A stretch of 64,000 nt of DNA, taken from contig NZ_BSYJ01000003.1 in the NCBI RefSeq assembly GCF_030270605.1, positions 664,697-728,696 of the forward strand, written 5' to 3'. The DNA comes from Biformimicrobium ophioploci (GTDB lineage: Bacteria > Pseudomonadota > Gammaproteobacteria > Pseudomonadales > Cellvibrionaceae). This document shows, piece by piece, positions 7,855-16,487 of the stretch (the first letter of the stretch is position 1; each line of letters starts with the position of its first letter). The position numbers and the translations under genes were made by a program. The notes beneath the pieces were generated by a model. It was not told the origin of the DNA. It ran no database searches and saw only the letters and a program-made list of their open reading frames with translations.

Positions 7855-9759
7855 TTATTCGTAAATGTGCAGCCAGAGGTCGTCGCCGGTGCCGTTGTCG
7901 TTAATGGCGTATTCGAATGCGTCTTTCGGGTATTTCACGCCTTCGCCAGACACGCTGCTGTCGTAGTTGCCCCACTTGATAAGGTTCCAGCGCCCGAACG
8001 GGTCGTTCACCGTGTAGTACTCGCCATCGAAGTCGGTGACCACCATGATGTGACCCGGAGACGTGAACCAGCCGTGGACGATTGCGAGCTTGCCGGACGT
8101 GACCGCGGCCCGCAGTTCGGCAATGGTGCCGTTGGTTTTACTGAGTGCGCGTTTGCTGCTGCCGGCGCGCATGGCCATTTCATTGAATCCCCATTCCAGT
8201 GCCGGCACTGTCTGCAGGACGCCTCCGAGTTCTTCGTACAGGTAGTCCGGGGTGCGGCCGTTCTGGGCCGGGTCGGTGAAGCCAAAGAAGTCGGTAACCA
8301 TGGCAAGGGAGGTTACCGAACAGGTGCCGTAGGGATCGTAGTAATTTTCTGTCTGCTTCCAGTAGGGCGTGGCTACCGGCTCGGGTTCAGTCGGAGGCTC
8401 GACCGGGGTGCTGCCACCGTCGCCTGGGTCGAGGTAATCGGTCATGTCATTATTGCCGCCGTTGCAGTCCGTCGCGTCGAAGGTGGTCAGGTTCCAGTCG
8501 ACGTTGGCCCAGTCGTCCCAGACAGCTTGCGGCACGGAACCGCCGGGTACACGCCAGATTGTTGTGTTGGGGCCGGCCGCGGCAAAGTACTCGTTGATCT
8601 GCGCAGGAGTAATTTCGTTGTACTCGGTGGAGACGATATGCCAGATCGGTTTCTGTGCGCCCATCTGCCGGTACTCGCAATTTCCGACCTCAATCCAGCG
8701 TTTGACGTCCGCCATGTAAGCCGGACCCCAGACTTCCACGTAAGTCTGCGGCATATGGAAATCGACATACTGATCGATAATGCCCACATTCATGCCCTGA
8801 TCCATGGGATTGCCCCAGGTGGTTGCACCGATCGGGAAATCTGCATTCGTGTGCCCAGCGGCGATGGCATCCTGCTTGGCGGCTTCGAAGGCCTGGAAAA
8901 TTGCGTGCAGCTCTGTTGTGGTGTTGTTGAACTCAACCTCGACGTCGAGCACGTATCCCACATAGCCGTACTGCGCGGCATAAAAAAGCGCATCGGCCTG
9001 GGCCGCGTCGTTGCCAGGATAGTTGTAGGACCAGGCCCAGGGTTCTATGCCACGGGACTTGTAAATTTCGGTGGTTGCCGTTGAGCAGGCATCTGCAAAC
9101 AGGCTGCAGTTATTGGATCCATCGGCAATCTTGATGAAGATGCGCTTAACACCCAGCGCGGCAAGCTCATCCGCGAGTTGGGTGTGGGTTCTGTTCAGGC
9201 CGGTTTCATCGATGTACCAGAGCCAGGCACCAAATTTGTTTGTCAGTACTGTGCCGCTGCCGCCGCCCAATGGAGGGGGCGGGTTTGCTATTTCCTCCTT
9301 GACGCGCAGGTAAAACTCGGCGGACCAGCGATTGGTGTAACAGGCGGTACCGCCGCCGAGGGTTGCACAGGCAGTGACTTCGTCTCCGGAAAAGTTACCG
9401 TAGATATTGTTTGTGGCTCCGGGCACATCTTCAAAACAGTGCCCTCCATAAGTGGGTGAGCGCACGGTATCGTCTGGGCAGTTGCCGGTACCGCGCAGGT
9501 TCTGGGTAAATGATTTTGACCAGCGCAGCACCTGGATATCGACCCCCTGTACCGGATAGGTATAGGTACTGGTGCAGGCGTTGCCGCCGCCATAGGCCAC
9601 GCATTTGCCGATCATGGCATTGGTGAATGGGCCAAAGGCATCGGCCTCATTGGCGCAGAAATCGAGAGAGGAATCAAAGCTGGTGCCGTCGGGGCAGAGC
9701 GCCTGCACATTTGCGCTCACGAGCAGGCCAGCCGCCAGCAGTAATTGCTTGAGGTTCAT
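7855..9759 (-). CDS. Secreted two-domain protein: TIM-barrel glycosidase-like domain plus C39-like cysteine peptidase domain
   Basis: A 634-residue exported protein with a clear signal peptide ending near VQALC. Residues 20-165 are Cys-rich and appear to hold two related units (GGGNACTS/RWSKSF and GGGTACYTNRWSAEF). Residues 175-430 read like a TIM-barrel glycoside-hydrolase fold, with strands such as VLDVEVEF and VDFHMPQTYVEVWG. A Pro/Glu linker follows, then a C39-like papain-fold domain from about 465 with Cys480 in PYGTCSVTS, His570 in SPGHIMVV and Asp586 in VNDPFG. A likely role is attack on an extracellular glycopeptide or cell-wall polymer. The fold assignments are by eye and the substrate is unknown. 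Confidence 0.7.
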   Translation of the reverse strand: MNLKQLLLAAGLLVSANVQALCPDGTSFDSSLDFCANEADAFGPFTNAMIGKCVAYGGGNACTSTYTYPVQGVDIQVLRWSKSFTQNLRGTGNCPDDTVRSPTYGGHCFEDVPGATNNIYGNFSGDEVTACATLGGGTACYTNRWSAEFYLRVKEEIANPPPPLGGGSGTVLTNKFGAWLWYIDETGLNRTHTQLADELAALGVKRIFIKIADGSNNCSLFADACSTATTEIYKSRGIEPWAWSYNYPGNDAAQADALFYAAQYGYVGYVLDVEVEFNNTTTELHAIFQAFEAAKQDAIAAGHTNADFPIGATTWGNPMDQGMNVGIIDQYVDFHMPQTYVEVWGPAYMADVKRWIEVGNCEYRQMGAQKPIWHIVSTEYNEITPAQINEYFAAAGPNTTIWRVPGGSVPQAVWDDWANVDWNLTTFDATDCNGGNNDMTDYLDPGDGGSTPVEPPTEPEPVATPYWKQTENYYDPYGTCSVTSLAMVTDFFGFTDPAQNGRTPDYLYEELGGVLQTVPALEWGFNEMAMRAGSSKRALSKTNGTIAELRAAVTSGKLAIVHGWFTSPGHIMVVTDFDGEYYTVNDPFGRWNLIKWGNYDSSVSGEGVKYPKDAFEYAINDNGTGDDLWLHIYE

Positions 9760-10064
9760 GATGGAATCCTGTTTTTTATTGCTTTTGGTTAGGGTGTACT
9801 GCGGTAACGCAAGAACTGCGTCAGCGAGGTGACTAGCGCATTACCCGGTCTTTGTATGCTTCGGTCGCAGATGGTGACCAATGAGTTACTATCGGCGTGA
9901 GCGATCAATTCGGCGAAGGCCAGGCCCGGCGCTGCATTTGGGGGTTCGGGCAGGGACTATGCAGTGGTGGTGTGATTAGACTTGCCCGTCGAAGTCAGCT
10001 ATCGTCCGGCAGCAATTCCCCGCAGAACAACGACTGTTGCAGGCAACAATAAGAAGAGGAAGCG
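9760..10064. other. Intergenic region between divergent genes
   Basis: A 305-bp gap separating the start of the secreted protein gene (minus) from putP (plus), so it must carry both promoters. I see no convincing -35/-10 pair. A short hairpin, GTTGC-AG-GCAAC, lies at 10036-10047, just before the AGAGGA ribosome site of putP. No small gene is evident. Confidence 0.5.
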
Positions 10065-11540
10065 ATGGCGGACCAAATTCTCGTAGCACTGACTTTCATA
10101 GCCTATATGGCCGTGGTACTCGCGCTGGGTATTTATGCTTATAAACGCACCCAGGACGCCAGCGATTACTTCCTCGGTGGTCGCTCATTACATCCCGCGG
10201 TTGCCGCACTCAGCGCCGGCGCTTCGGACATGAGTGGCTGGCTGTTGCTGGGCCTGCCAGGCGCAGCCTACGCAACTGGCCTGACTTCTGCCTGGATCGC
10301 GATTGGCCTGTTCTGCGGTATTGTGGCCAGCTGGGCGCTGATGGCGAGGCGCCTGCGCGTATACAGCTATGAGCTGGACGATGCGCTCACTGTGCCTTCC
10401 TATCTGCAGCGCCGCTTCAATATGAAAACGCCCTGGCTGCGCTCCATCTGTGCGGTGTTTATCCTGCTGTTTTTCCTGTTTTACGTTGCCTCTGGTTTGA
10501 TTGCCGGCGGCAAGCTGTTCACCACGGTATTCGGCTGGGAGTATCACCTGGCAGTGGTGTTCGGAGCGGTAGCGATTATTTCCTATACCCTGTTTGGCGG
10601 TTTCCTCGCGGTGTCCTGGACTGACGTATTGCAGGGGCTGCTGATGAGTTTTGCGCTGTTGCTGGTGCCAATTATGGTCATCAATATGAATGGCGGCATG
10701 GATGAGACCGTCGCGATCTTGCAGCAAAAGCACCCGGAATTTCTCCATCTGATGACCGATGCGGAGGGCAAGCGCCTGACATTGCTGGCAATAGTCAGCT
10801 CTGTCGCCTGGGGTCTCGGTTATTTTGGTCAGCCGCATATCCTCGCCCGTTTCAAAGCGGTGCGTTCGGAGAAGGATGTGCCGACAGCAACTGCCATCGC
10901 GGCCACCTGGTCCCTGCTCGGGTTTATCGGTGCGCTGTCTGTTGGTCTGCTCGGCCATGTCGCTTTGCAGGGCACCCTCCCGGATGGGGAAAGGGTGTTT
11001 ATGGCGCTGGTGGAAACGCTTTTCCACCCGCTGATTGCCGGCATCCTGCTGGCGGCAATCCTGTCCGCGATCATGAGTACGGCGGATTCACAGTTGCTAG
11101 TTTCCAGTGCGGCCCTGGCGGAGGACATTTATCACGTCTGGTGGGGCAAGTCGGCCTCACCTGAAAAGCTGCTGCAGGTGGGCCGTTACGCGGTGATTGC
11201 GCTGGCGCTCATTGCGGTTGGGGTGGCGATGGATCCCGATTCCAAGGTGCTTGATGTGGTTGCCTATGCCTGGGCGGGGCTGGGTGCTGCTTTTGGCCCG
11301 ACGATGCTGGTCAGCCTGTACTGGTCGCGCATGACCGGCGCCGGTGCAATTGCCGGTGTGGTAATCGGTGGACTGACAGTCCTTGTCTGGCGCCACTTAT
11401 CTGGCGGCATATTTGACGTGTACGAACTGGTCCCGGGTTTCCTGTTTTCACTGGCTGCTATCGTTTTAGTTAGTCTGCTGACAAAACCTTCGGGTGAAGT
11501 CAGTGCGCGACACGAAAAAGTGTTGGCGCGTTTCAATTAA
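10065..11540 (+). CDS. putP: Sodium/proline symporter
   Basis: A solute:sodium symporter of 491 residues with about 13 predicted membrane helices, the family's usual size. The N-terminal SDYFLGGRSLHP, SAGASDMSGWLLLGLPG and FGQPHILARFKA are typical of PutP proline carriers, and the SAIMSTADSQLL stretch belongs to the Na+ site region. It imports proline with Na+, useful as carbon source and osmoprotectant in a marine cell. A strong AGAGGA ribosome site precedes the ATG. There is no putA next to it. Confidence 0.92.
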   Translation: MADQILVALTFIAYMAVVLALGIYAYKRTQDASDYFLGGRSLHPAVAALSAGASDMSGWLLLGLPGAAYATGLTSAWIAIGLFCGIVASWALMARRLRVYSYELDDALTVPSYLQRRFNMKTPWLRSICAVFILLFFLFYVASGLIAGGKLFTTVFGWEYHLAVVFGAVAIISYTLFGGFLAVSWTDVLQGLLMSFALLLVPIMVINMNGGMDETVAILQQKHPEFLHLMTDAEGKRLTLLAIVSSVAWGLGYFGQPHILARFKAVRSEKDVPTATAIAATWSLLGFIGALSVGLLGHVALQGTLPDGERVFMALVETLFHPLIAGILLAAILSAIMSTADSQLLVSSAALAEDIYHVWWGKSASPEKLLQVGRYAVIALALIAVGVAMDPDSKVLDVVAYAWAGLGAAFGPTMLVSLYWSRMTGAGAIAGVVIGGLTVLVWRHLSGGIFDVYELVPGFLFSLAAIVLVSLLTKPSGEVSARHEKVLARFN

Positions 11541-11633
11541 ACCAAGTCGGGGCTGAATCAGGGGGTTACGGGAGTCGCAGGGCTTCCCGCTTGCCACATG
11601 CAGTCTTCCGGCAATCGACTTGGAGACGATAGA

Positions 11634-12137
11634 GTGATTGCAGTACACCTCGGTGATATCACTCAGTTGGAAGTGGATGTTGTCGTCAATGCCGCCAATC
11701 CAAGCCTGCTCGGTGGTGGTGGGGTGGACGGCGCCATCCATCGCGCCGCGGGCCCGGAGTTGCTCGAAGCGTGTCGGCAGATTGGTGGCTGCCCGGTCGG
11801 GGATGTGCGGGCCACCGATGCCTTCAGGCTCCCGGCAAAACGTATTTTCCACACGGTCGGCCCGGTCTGGCGCGGCGGCAGCTTTGGCGAGCCGGACCTG
11901 CTGTCTGCCTGCTACAAAAGCTGCCTGGCTCTGGCCGCCCGTGAAGGGCAATCTTCCATCGCTTTCCCCGCTATCAGTTGTGGCGTCTATGGCTACCCCT
12001 GGGAAGAGGCGGTGCCACTCGCGGTCAATGTGGTCAAAACCTTCCAGCAGGGGGCGAGCGCCCTCGATAAAGTCGTATTCTGTTGCTTTGATGAGGCGGT
12101 CGCGGCACTCTACGAGCTTGAGCTGACTATGGAGTGA
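11634..12137 (+). CDS. Macrodomain protein, O-acetyl-ADP-ribose deacetylase (YmdB-like)
   Basis: A single macrodomain of about 167 residues. It has the ADP-ribose binding motifs LGDITQLEVDVVVNAAN near the start, GGGGVDGAIHRAAG, and SCGVYGYPWEEA. Members such as E. coli YmdB hydrolyse O-acetyl-ADP-ribose and can remove ADP-ribose from proteins. The GTG start is chosen because GGAG lies eight bases upstream; an in-frame ATG at 11598 adds 12 residues without a clear ribosome site. It follows putP in the same direction with a 93-bp gap. Confidence 0.88.
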   Translation: MIAVHLGDITQLEVDVVVNAANPSLLGGGGVDGAIHRAAGPELLEACRQIGGCPVGDVRATDAFRLPAKRIFHTVGPVWRGGSFGEPDLLSACYKSCLALAAREGQSSIAFPAISCGVYGYPWEEAVPLAVNVVKTFQQGASALDKVVFCCFDEAVAALYELELTME

Positions 12138-12212
12138 CGCCTTTTTCGTCATTTCCCTCTATAATCGGCCGGGTTCAGATAATAAAAATCAAGGTCAATT
12201 CAAGGAGGCCAC

Positions 12213-12686
12213 ATGTCCTCAGGACGTACCGCAGAAGCCTGGTTTGCCGAATACGGTGAAAGCCACCAGAACAAAGTCAACAAGGGCATCCACTGGATTG
12301 CCGTTCCCGTGATCTACGCAACCGTTATCGGCCTGCTGTGGGCAATTCCGCAACCGCAATTCCTCGCCAAGATCAGCTGGCTGAACTGGGCTGGTGTCGC
12401 CCTGGTACCCGTCATGTATTTCTATGCGCGCATGTCACGCGCCATTGCGATTGGTATGGCACTGATGAGCGCTGTTTTCTTCTGGGCGTGGTCCCAGGTT
12501 GAGGCGGCGGGCCTGCCTATATGGCAGTCTGCGCTGGCGATCTTCGTAGTGAGCTGGATTTTCCAGTTTATTGGCCACAAGGTGGAGGGAAAGAAGCCTT
12601 CCTTCTTCAAGGATCTGCAATTCCTGCTGGTTGGCCCGGCCTGGGTAATCGGGTTCCTGTACCGCAAGCTCGGCATCAAATATTGA
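12213..12686 (+). CDS. DUF962/Mpo1-like membrane protein
   Basis: A 157-residue protein with four predicted membrane helices and the conserved N-terminal stretch AWFAEYGESHQNKVNKGIH, with further histidine sites in FQFIGHKVEGKKPSF. This is the DUF962/YGL010w family, whose yeast member Mpo1 is an Fe(II) dioxygenase acting on 2-hydroxy fatty acids. The bacterial role is not established. AAGGAGG lies just upstream of the ATG, and a TATAAT lies at 12160-12165. The first GGGGTCAGAGC hairpin starts 22 bp after its stop codon. Confidence 0.85.
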   Translation: MSSGRTAEAWFAEYGESHQNKVNKGIHWIAVPVIYATVIGLLWAIPQPQFLAKISWLNWAGVALVPVMYFYARMSRAIAIGMALMSAVFFWAWSQVEAAGLPIWQSALAIFVVSWIFQFIGHKVEGKKPSFFKDLQFLLVGPAWVIGFLYRKLGIKY

Positions 12687-12708
12687 TTCTAATCTTGCTC
12701 CGATACAT

Positions 12709-12803
12709 GGGGTCAGAGCTTGTGCTCTGACCCCAAAAACCCCTGGTCCGATACATGGGGTCAGAGCTTGCGCTCTGACCCCAAAAATCCCCGCTTTGAC
12801 CCC
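12709..12803. repeat. GGGGTCAGAGC hairpin repeats, cluster A (two full units)
   Basis: Full hairpins at 12709-12734 and 12757-12782, each GGGGTCAGAGC, four loop bases, then the reverse complement. Both are preceded by the same CCGATACAT and followed by a short A-run. A degraded half unit with CTTTGACCCC ends at 12803. The cluster fills the space between the DUF962 gene and the carotenoid oxygenase gene. The design fits REP-type elements, which are usually spread by REP-associated tyrosine transposases; none is encoded in the window. Confidence 0.85.
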
Positions 12804-12970
12804 TTCCCATTTGCCCTTCGTTTTTCCCGTTTTTGCCTCTCCCACTGCACCTGCGCCTGTGCTTGGCAGCAAATACCGGCACTCGCGGTAGCAATTGTTA
12901 ACCTGTCCTCCTGCCTGCGCCCCTATGCTGGGTGTGTGCGTATCCGCGCTTTGACAGGGAGCGAAAGACA

Positions 12971-14446
12971 ATGAAAATCAAGCACCAGAATGAGGTTCCA
13001 CATACGCTCAAGCCCAGCCGCCACCCGTACCTGAGTGGCGCATGGACGCCGAACTTCACGGAATACACAGCGACCGATATGGAGGTGGTTGGGGAAATTC
13101 CGAAAGACATCGATGGCGTCTATATCCGCAATACCGAAAACCCCGCGCAGGAGCCAATAGGCGCCTACCATCCGTTTGATGGCGACGGCATGCTGCATGC
13201 CATGTCGTTCCGGGACGGTGTGGCGGAATACCGCAACCGGTTCGTGCGCACCCGCGGGTTCGAGGCCGAGCAGGAGGCGGGGGAGTCCATCTGGGCGGGC
13301 ATCGCCAACAGTGTGCACAAGTCGAAACGGCCGGGGTGGGGCGCGCAGGGATTTCTCAAGGATGCCTCCTCGACCGATGTGGTGGTCCATGCAGGCCGTG
13401 TGCTATCCACGTTCTGGCAATGCGGCGAGGGCTATCGCCTCGATCCCTATACGCTGGAACAACACGGGACCGAGGGCTGGACGCCACTGGACGGTATATC
13501 CGCGCACCCCAAGGTGGACGAGCGCACCGGTGAGCTGCTGTTTTTCAACTATTCGAAGTATCCCCCGTATCAGCATTACGGCGTGGTGGACCGCAACAAC
13601 AAACTGGTGCACTACACGCCGGTACCCACGCCGGGTCCGCGCCTGCCTCACGATATGGCGTTCAGCGAAAACTATTCGATACTGGTGGACCTGCCGCTGT
13701 TCTGGGATCCGGAGTTGCTTGAGGAGAACAAACACCGCTCCTGCTTCTACCCCGAGCTGCCGACGCGGTTTGGCATCATCCCGCGTTACGGGTCTTCCGA
13801 GGATGTGCGCTGGTTTGAGGCATCGCCCACGTACGTCCTGCACTGGATGAACGCCTACGAGGAGGGCGATGAAATCATCCTCGATGGCTATTACCAGGAG
13901 GATCCCATGCCAGGCCCGCTGCCGGGCATGCCGGACAAGCCCGGGCGCATGATGGCCAATATCGACATGCATTCGTTCAAGTCGCGCCTGCATCGCTGGC
14001 GCTTCAACCTCAGGACCGGCGAGACCACCGAGCAGCGCCTGGACGACCGCAACCTTGAATTCGGCACCTTCAATCAGCGTTATGCCGGGCGCAAGTCACG
14101 CTATCTGTATTCCGTCAGTGGCGAGCCGGGCTGGTTCCTGTTTTCGGGGCTGGTCAAGCACGACCTGGAGACAGGAGAAAGCTGGACGCTGCCGTTCGGC
14201 GAGCAGCGCTTTGGCAGTGAGGCGCCGTTTGTGCCGCGCATCAATGCGAAGAGTGAGGACGACGGTTACCTGGTGACGTTTATCACCGACATGAAAGAGA
14301 ACTGCTCGGAATGCGTTTTGATCGATGCGCAAAATATTGAGGCCGGGCCGGTGTGCAGAATCTTTTTGCCCGAAAGAATCAGCAGTGGGACACACGCAAC
14401 CTGGGCGGACGGGCCTACAATTCGCAGCTATAACAGCGGGGAATAA
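12971..14446 (+). CDS. Carotenoid oxygenase family protein (RPE65-like non-heme iron dioxygenase)
   Basis: A 491-residue member of the carotenoid cleavage oxygenase family. Conserved N-terminal blocks are YLSGAWTPNFTEY and YHPFDGDGMLHAM. Histidines expected to bind Fe(II) are visible in SAHPKVD, LPHDMAFSE, NIDMHSFKSR and GTHATWADG. Enzymes of this family cleave carotenoids, apocarotenals or stilbene-like phenylpropenes; the substrate cannot be read from sequence. AGGGAG lies nine bases before the chosen ATG. The stop is two bases from the thiolase start, so both genes form an operon, flanked on each side by hairpin-repeat clusters. Confidence 0.88.
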   Translation: MKIKHQNEVPHTLKPSRHPYLSGAWTPNFTEYTATDMEVVGEIPKDIDGVYIRNTENPAQEPIGAYHPFDGDGMLHAMSFRDGVAEYRNRFVRTRGFEAEQEAGESIWAGIANSVHKSKRPGWGAQGFLKDASSTDVVVHAGRVLSTFWQCGEGYRLDPYTLEQHGTEGWTPLDGISAHPKVDERTGELLFFNYSKYPPYQHYGVVDRNNKLVHYTPVPTPGPRLPHDMAFSENYSILVDLPLFWDPELLEENKHRSCFYPELPTRFGIIPRYGSSEDVRWFEASPTYVLHWMNAYEEGDEIILDGYYQEDPMPGPLPGMPDKPGRMMANIDMHSFKSRLHRWRFNLRTGETTEQRLDDRNLEFGTFNQRYAGRKSRYLYSVSGEPGWFLFSGLVKHDLETGESWTLPFGEQRFGSEAPFVPRINAKSEDDGYLVTFITDMKENCSECVLIDAQNIEAGPVCRIFLPERISSGTHATWADGPTIRSYNSGE

Positions 14447-14448
14447 AT

Positions 14449-15678
14449 ATGTCGCGCCGTATCTACGTTCTCGGTGGTTACCAGAGTGACTTTGCACGCA
14501 ACTGGAAGCGCGACCAGAGTAGTCTCGCCGATGAATTCTCCAACACGGTGCGTGCCGGGCTGGAATCGGCGCGTCTGGATGCGGCGGACATAGAGGTCGG
14601 CCATGTCGGCAACTTTGTCGGTGAGCTCTTCGCCGGCCAGGGACAGCTCGGCGGCTTCTTTGGCAGCGTGGATCCCGCGCTGCGTTACCTGCCGGCTTCG
14701 CGGCATGAGGCGGCCTGCGCTTCCGGTTCCATGGCACTGCTTGCGGCCATGGCGGACCTGGAGGCTGGCCGCTATGGGGTGGCTGCTGTGGTGGGCATCG
14801 AGGTCATGCGCAATGTCGAAGGGCAGCAGGCAGCGGAGTTCCTGCGCCCCGCGTGCCGGGTAGATTCTGAATGGCAGGAAGCGCGATATGTGTGGCCGTG
14901 TGCGTTCAGTGAGCTGGTGGAGCTGTACGAAAGTCGCTACGGGCTGCAGCAATCGGTATTGCGGGAAATCTCCAGGAAGAATTTCGGCAATGCCCGCAAC
15001 AACCCCAATGCGCAGGCGCGCGGCTGGCATTTTCCGGAGGGCAGTTTTACGGATAACGATGACCTGAACCCGGCTGTGGAAGGGCGCATTCGCAAGCTCG
15101 ACTGCGGCCAGATCAGTGACGGTGCGGCGGTGGTTTTTCTGGCCACGGAAGCACGCGCCGCGGAATATGCCCGCGCGCGCGGGCTGCGTCTGGAGGATAT
15201 TCCCCACATCAAGGGCTGGGGGCATATCAATGCGCCCATCGGGTTTGCGGACAAGCTCGCGCTCAGTGAGCCGGAAGGGTACCTGTTCCCCCATGTGAAC
15301 CGGCTGTTCCGCGAGACCCTGGCGAGGGCCGGGATGCATGACATTCGCGAGGTGGATGGTCTCGAGGTACACGACTGCTTCAATATCACCGAGTACATGA
15401 TCCTCGATCATGCCGGCCTGCTGCCCCCGGGCAGGGTGCATGAGGCCATTGAGGCGGGCGTCACCCGAATGGGCGGCAGCTTGCCGGTGAACGCCAGCGG
15501 CGGGCTGATCGGCCTTGGGCACCCGGTCGGGGCCACCGGGGTGCGCATGCTGCTCGATGGTTACAGGCAGGTGTCGGGTCAGGCAGGCGATTACCAGATT
15601 GCGGGTGCCCGTAACCTGATGACTTTCAATCTAGGAGGCAGTGCGACGACCTGCGCCAGTTTTATCGTGGGGCGCTAG
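14449..15678 (+). CDS. Thiolase family protein (acetyl-CoA acetyltransferase, SCP-x-like)
   Basis: A thiolase-fold enzyme of 409 residues. The nucleophilic cysteine lies in HEAACASGSMALLAA near residue 90. The C-terminal active-site blocks are EVHDCFNITEYM and NASGGLIGLGHPVGATG. It belongs to the SCP-x/non-specific lipid transfer thiolase branch rather than the FadA or PhaA type, so it may cut or extend an unusual acyl-CoA. It starts two bases after the carotenoid oxygenase gene and is almost certainly cotranscribed, which suggests work on a cleavage product. No accessory OB-fold partner gene is adjacent. Confidence 0.85.
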   Translation: MSRRIYVLGGYQSDFARNWKRDQSSLADEFSNTVRAGLESARLDAADIEVGHVGNFVGELFAGQGQLGGFFGSVDPALRYLPASRHEAACASGSMALLAAMADLEAGRYGVAAVVGIEVMRNVEGQQAAEFLRPACRVDSEWQEARYVWPCAFSELVELYESRYGLQQSVLREISRKNFGNARNNPNAQARGWHFPEGSFTDNDDLNPAVEGRIRKLDCGQISDGAAVVFLATEARAAEYARARGLRLEDIPHIKGWGHINAPIGFADKLALSEPEGYLFPHVNRLFRETLARAGMHDIREVDGLEVHDCFNITEYMILDHAGLLPPGRVHEAIEAGVTRMGGSLPVNASGGLIGLGHPVGATGVRMLLDGYRQVSGQAGDYQIAGARNLMTFNLGGSATTCASFIVGR

Positions 15679-15686
15679 GAACCAAT

Positions 15687-15774
15687 GGGGTCAGAGCCTG
15701 CAATTAATGGGGTCAGAGCTTTGGCTCTGACCCCTGCTAGCAATTAATGGGGTCAGAGCCCAGGCTCTGACCCC
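15687..15774. repeat. GGGGTCAGAGC hairpin repeats, cluster B (two full units)
   Basis: A half unit starts at 15687, and full hairpins lie at 15709-15734 and 15749-15774. The last two are each preceded by CAATTAAT, a spacer not seen in the other clusters, which suggests local duplication. The cluster lies between the convergent stop codons of the thiolase gene and the Lrp-type regulator, where the hairpins could stop or protect both transcripts. Confidence 0.85.
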
Positions 15775-15785
15775 TTCTAGTAGTA

Positions 15786-16271
15786 CTAGCGGTTGTAGTG
15801 CACCGGCACTTCCAATGTTTCCTTGATCTGTTCCATCACCACGTAGCTGGTGCATTCCTGCACGCCGGGCAGGGTCAGCAGGGTCTCGCCGTAAAACTTT
15901 CGATAGGCCGCCATATCCGCCACCCGGGCCTTGATCAGGTAGTCGAAATTGCCAGACACCAGATAACACTCCTGGATCTCCGGCAGCGCCGCGGCCTTGG
16001 TGCGAAAATCCTCAAACGCATCCTGGGATGACCGGTTCAGGCTGATCTGTACAAATACCACCAGGGCGGCATCCAGGTACTCCGGGTTTACCAGGGTCGT
16101 ATAGCCCTGGATCACCCCGTCTGCCTCCAGCCGTTTGACCCGCTCGATACAGGGGGTGGCGGTCAGCCCGACCTGGCGTGCCAGCTCGGCGTAGCTGGTG
16201 CGACCATTCTTTTGCAGTGTGCGCAGGATGTTGCGGTCGATTGTGCTCAGTTCATTGGCGCGTTTGCGCAT
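15786..16271 (-). CDS. Lrp/AsnC family transcriptional regulator
   Basis: A 161-residue regulator with an N-terminal winged helix-turn-helix (LSTIDRNILRTLQKNG, then the recognition segment LTATPCIERVKRLE) and a C-terminal RAM/ACT-like effector domain (residues 70-155). It is divergent from the alanine dehydrogenase gene, with a 216-bp region between them. Lrp-type proteins commonly activate such a neighbour in response to the amino acid, so the probable effector is alanine or leucine. The divergent region lacks a good -35 box for ald, which agrees with activation. Confidence 0.9.
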   Translation of the reverse strand: MRKRANELSTIDRNILRTLQKNGRTSYAELARQVGLTATPCIERVKRLEADGVIQGYTTLVNPEYLDAALVVFVQISLNRSSQDAFEDFRTKAAALPEIQECYLVSGNFDYLIKARVADMAAYRKFYGETLLTLPGVQECTSYVVMEQIKETLEVPVHYNR

Positions 16272-16487
16272 TTTTTGCTCCGTAACCTGTGTGGATTGTG
16301 TGCATTCTGCGGTCTGAACCAGTGGTTTCCACTAATTTATGTTGAAAAATTGCAGAGAAGCACTCCCGGGGCGTCAATATACTAGGGCAATCGAAATTTG
16401 GCGACTTGAATGGCCGCACGGGCGAATACCCGGGCGCCTTTTATGGTTTGGGCGCACGGCCCGCTGTTTTACTGGAGGAATTCCGCA

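Noticed and set aside
7855..9759. Bacteriocin exporter suggested by the C39-like domain
   Set aside because: There are no ABC membrane or ATPase domains and no precursor peptide gene; the protein has a signal peptide and is secreted.
10188..11027. Long minus-strand open frame opposite putP
   Set aside because: Its composition (many Gln, Arg, His) is what the reverse strand of a GC-rich membrane protein gene gives; putP has full family motifs.
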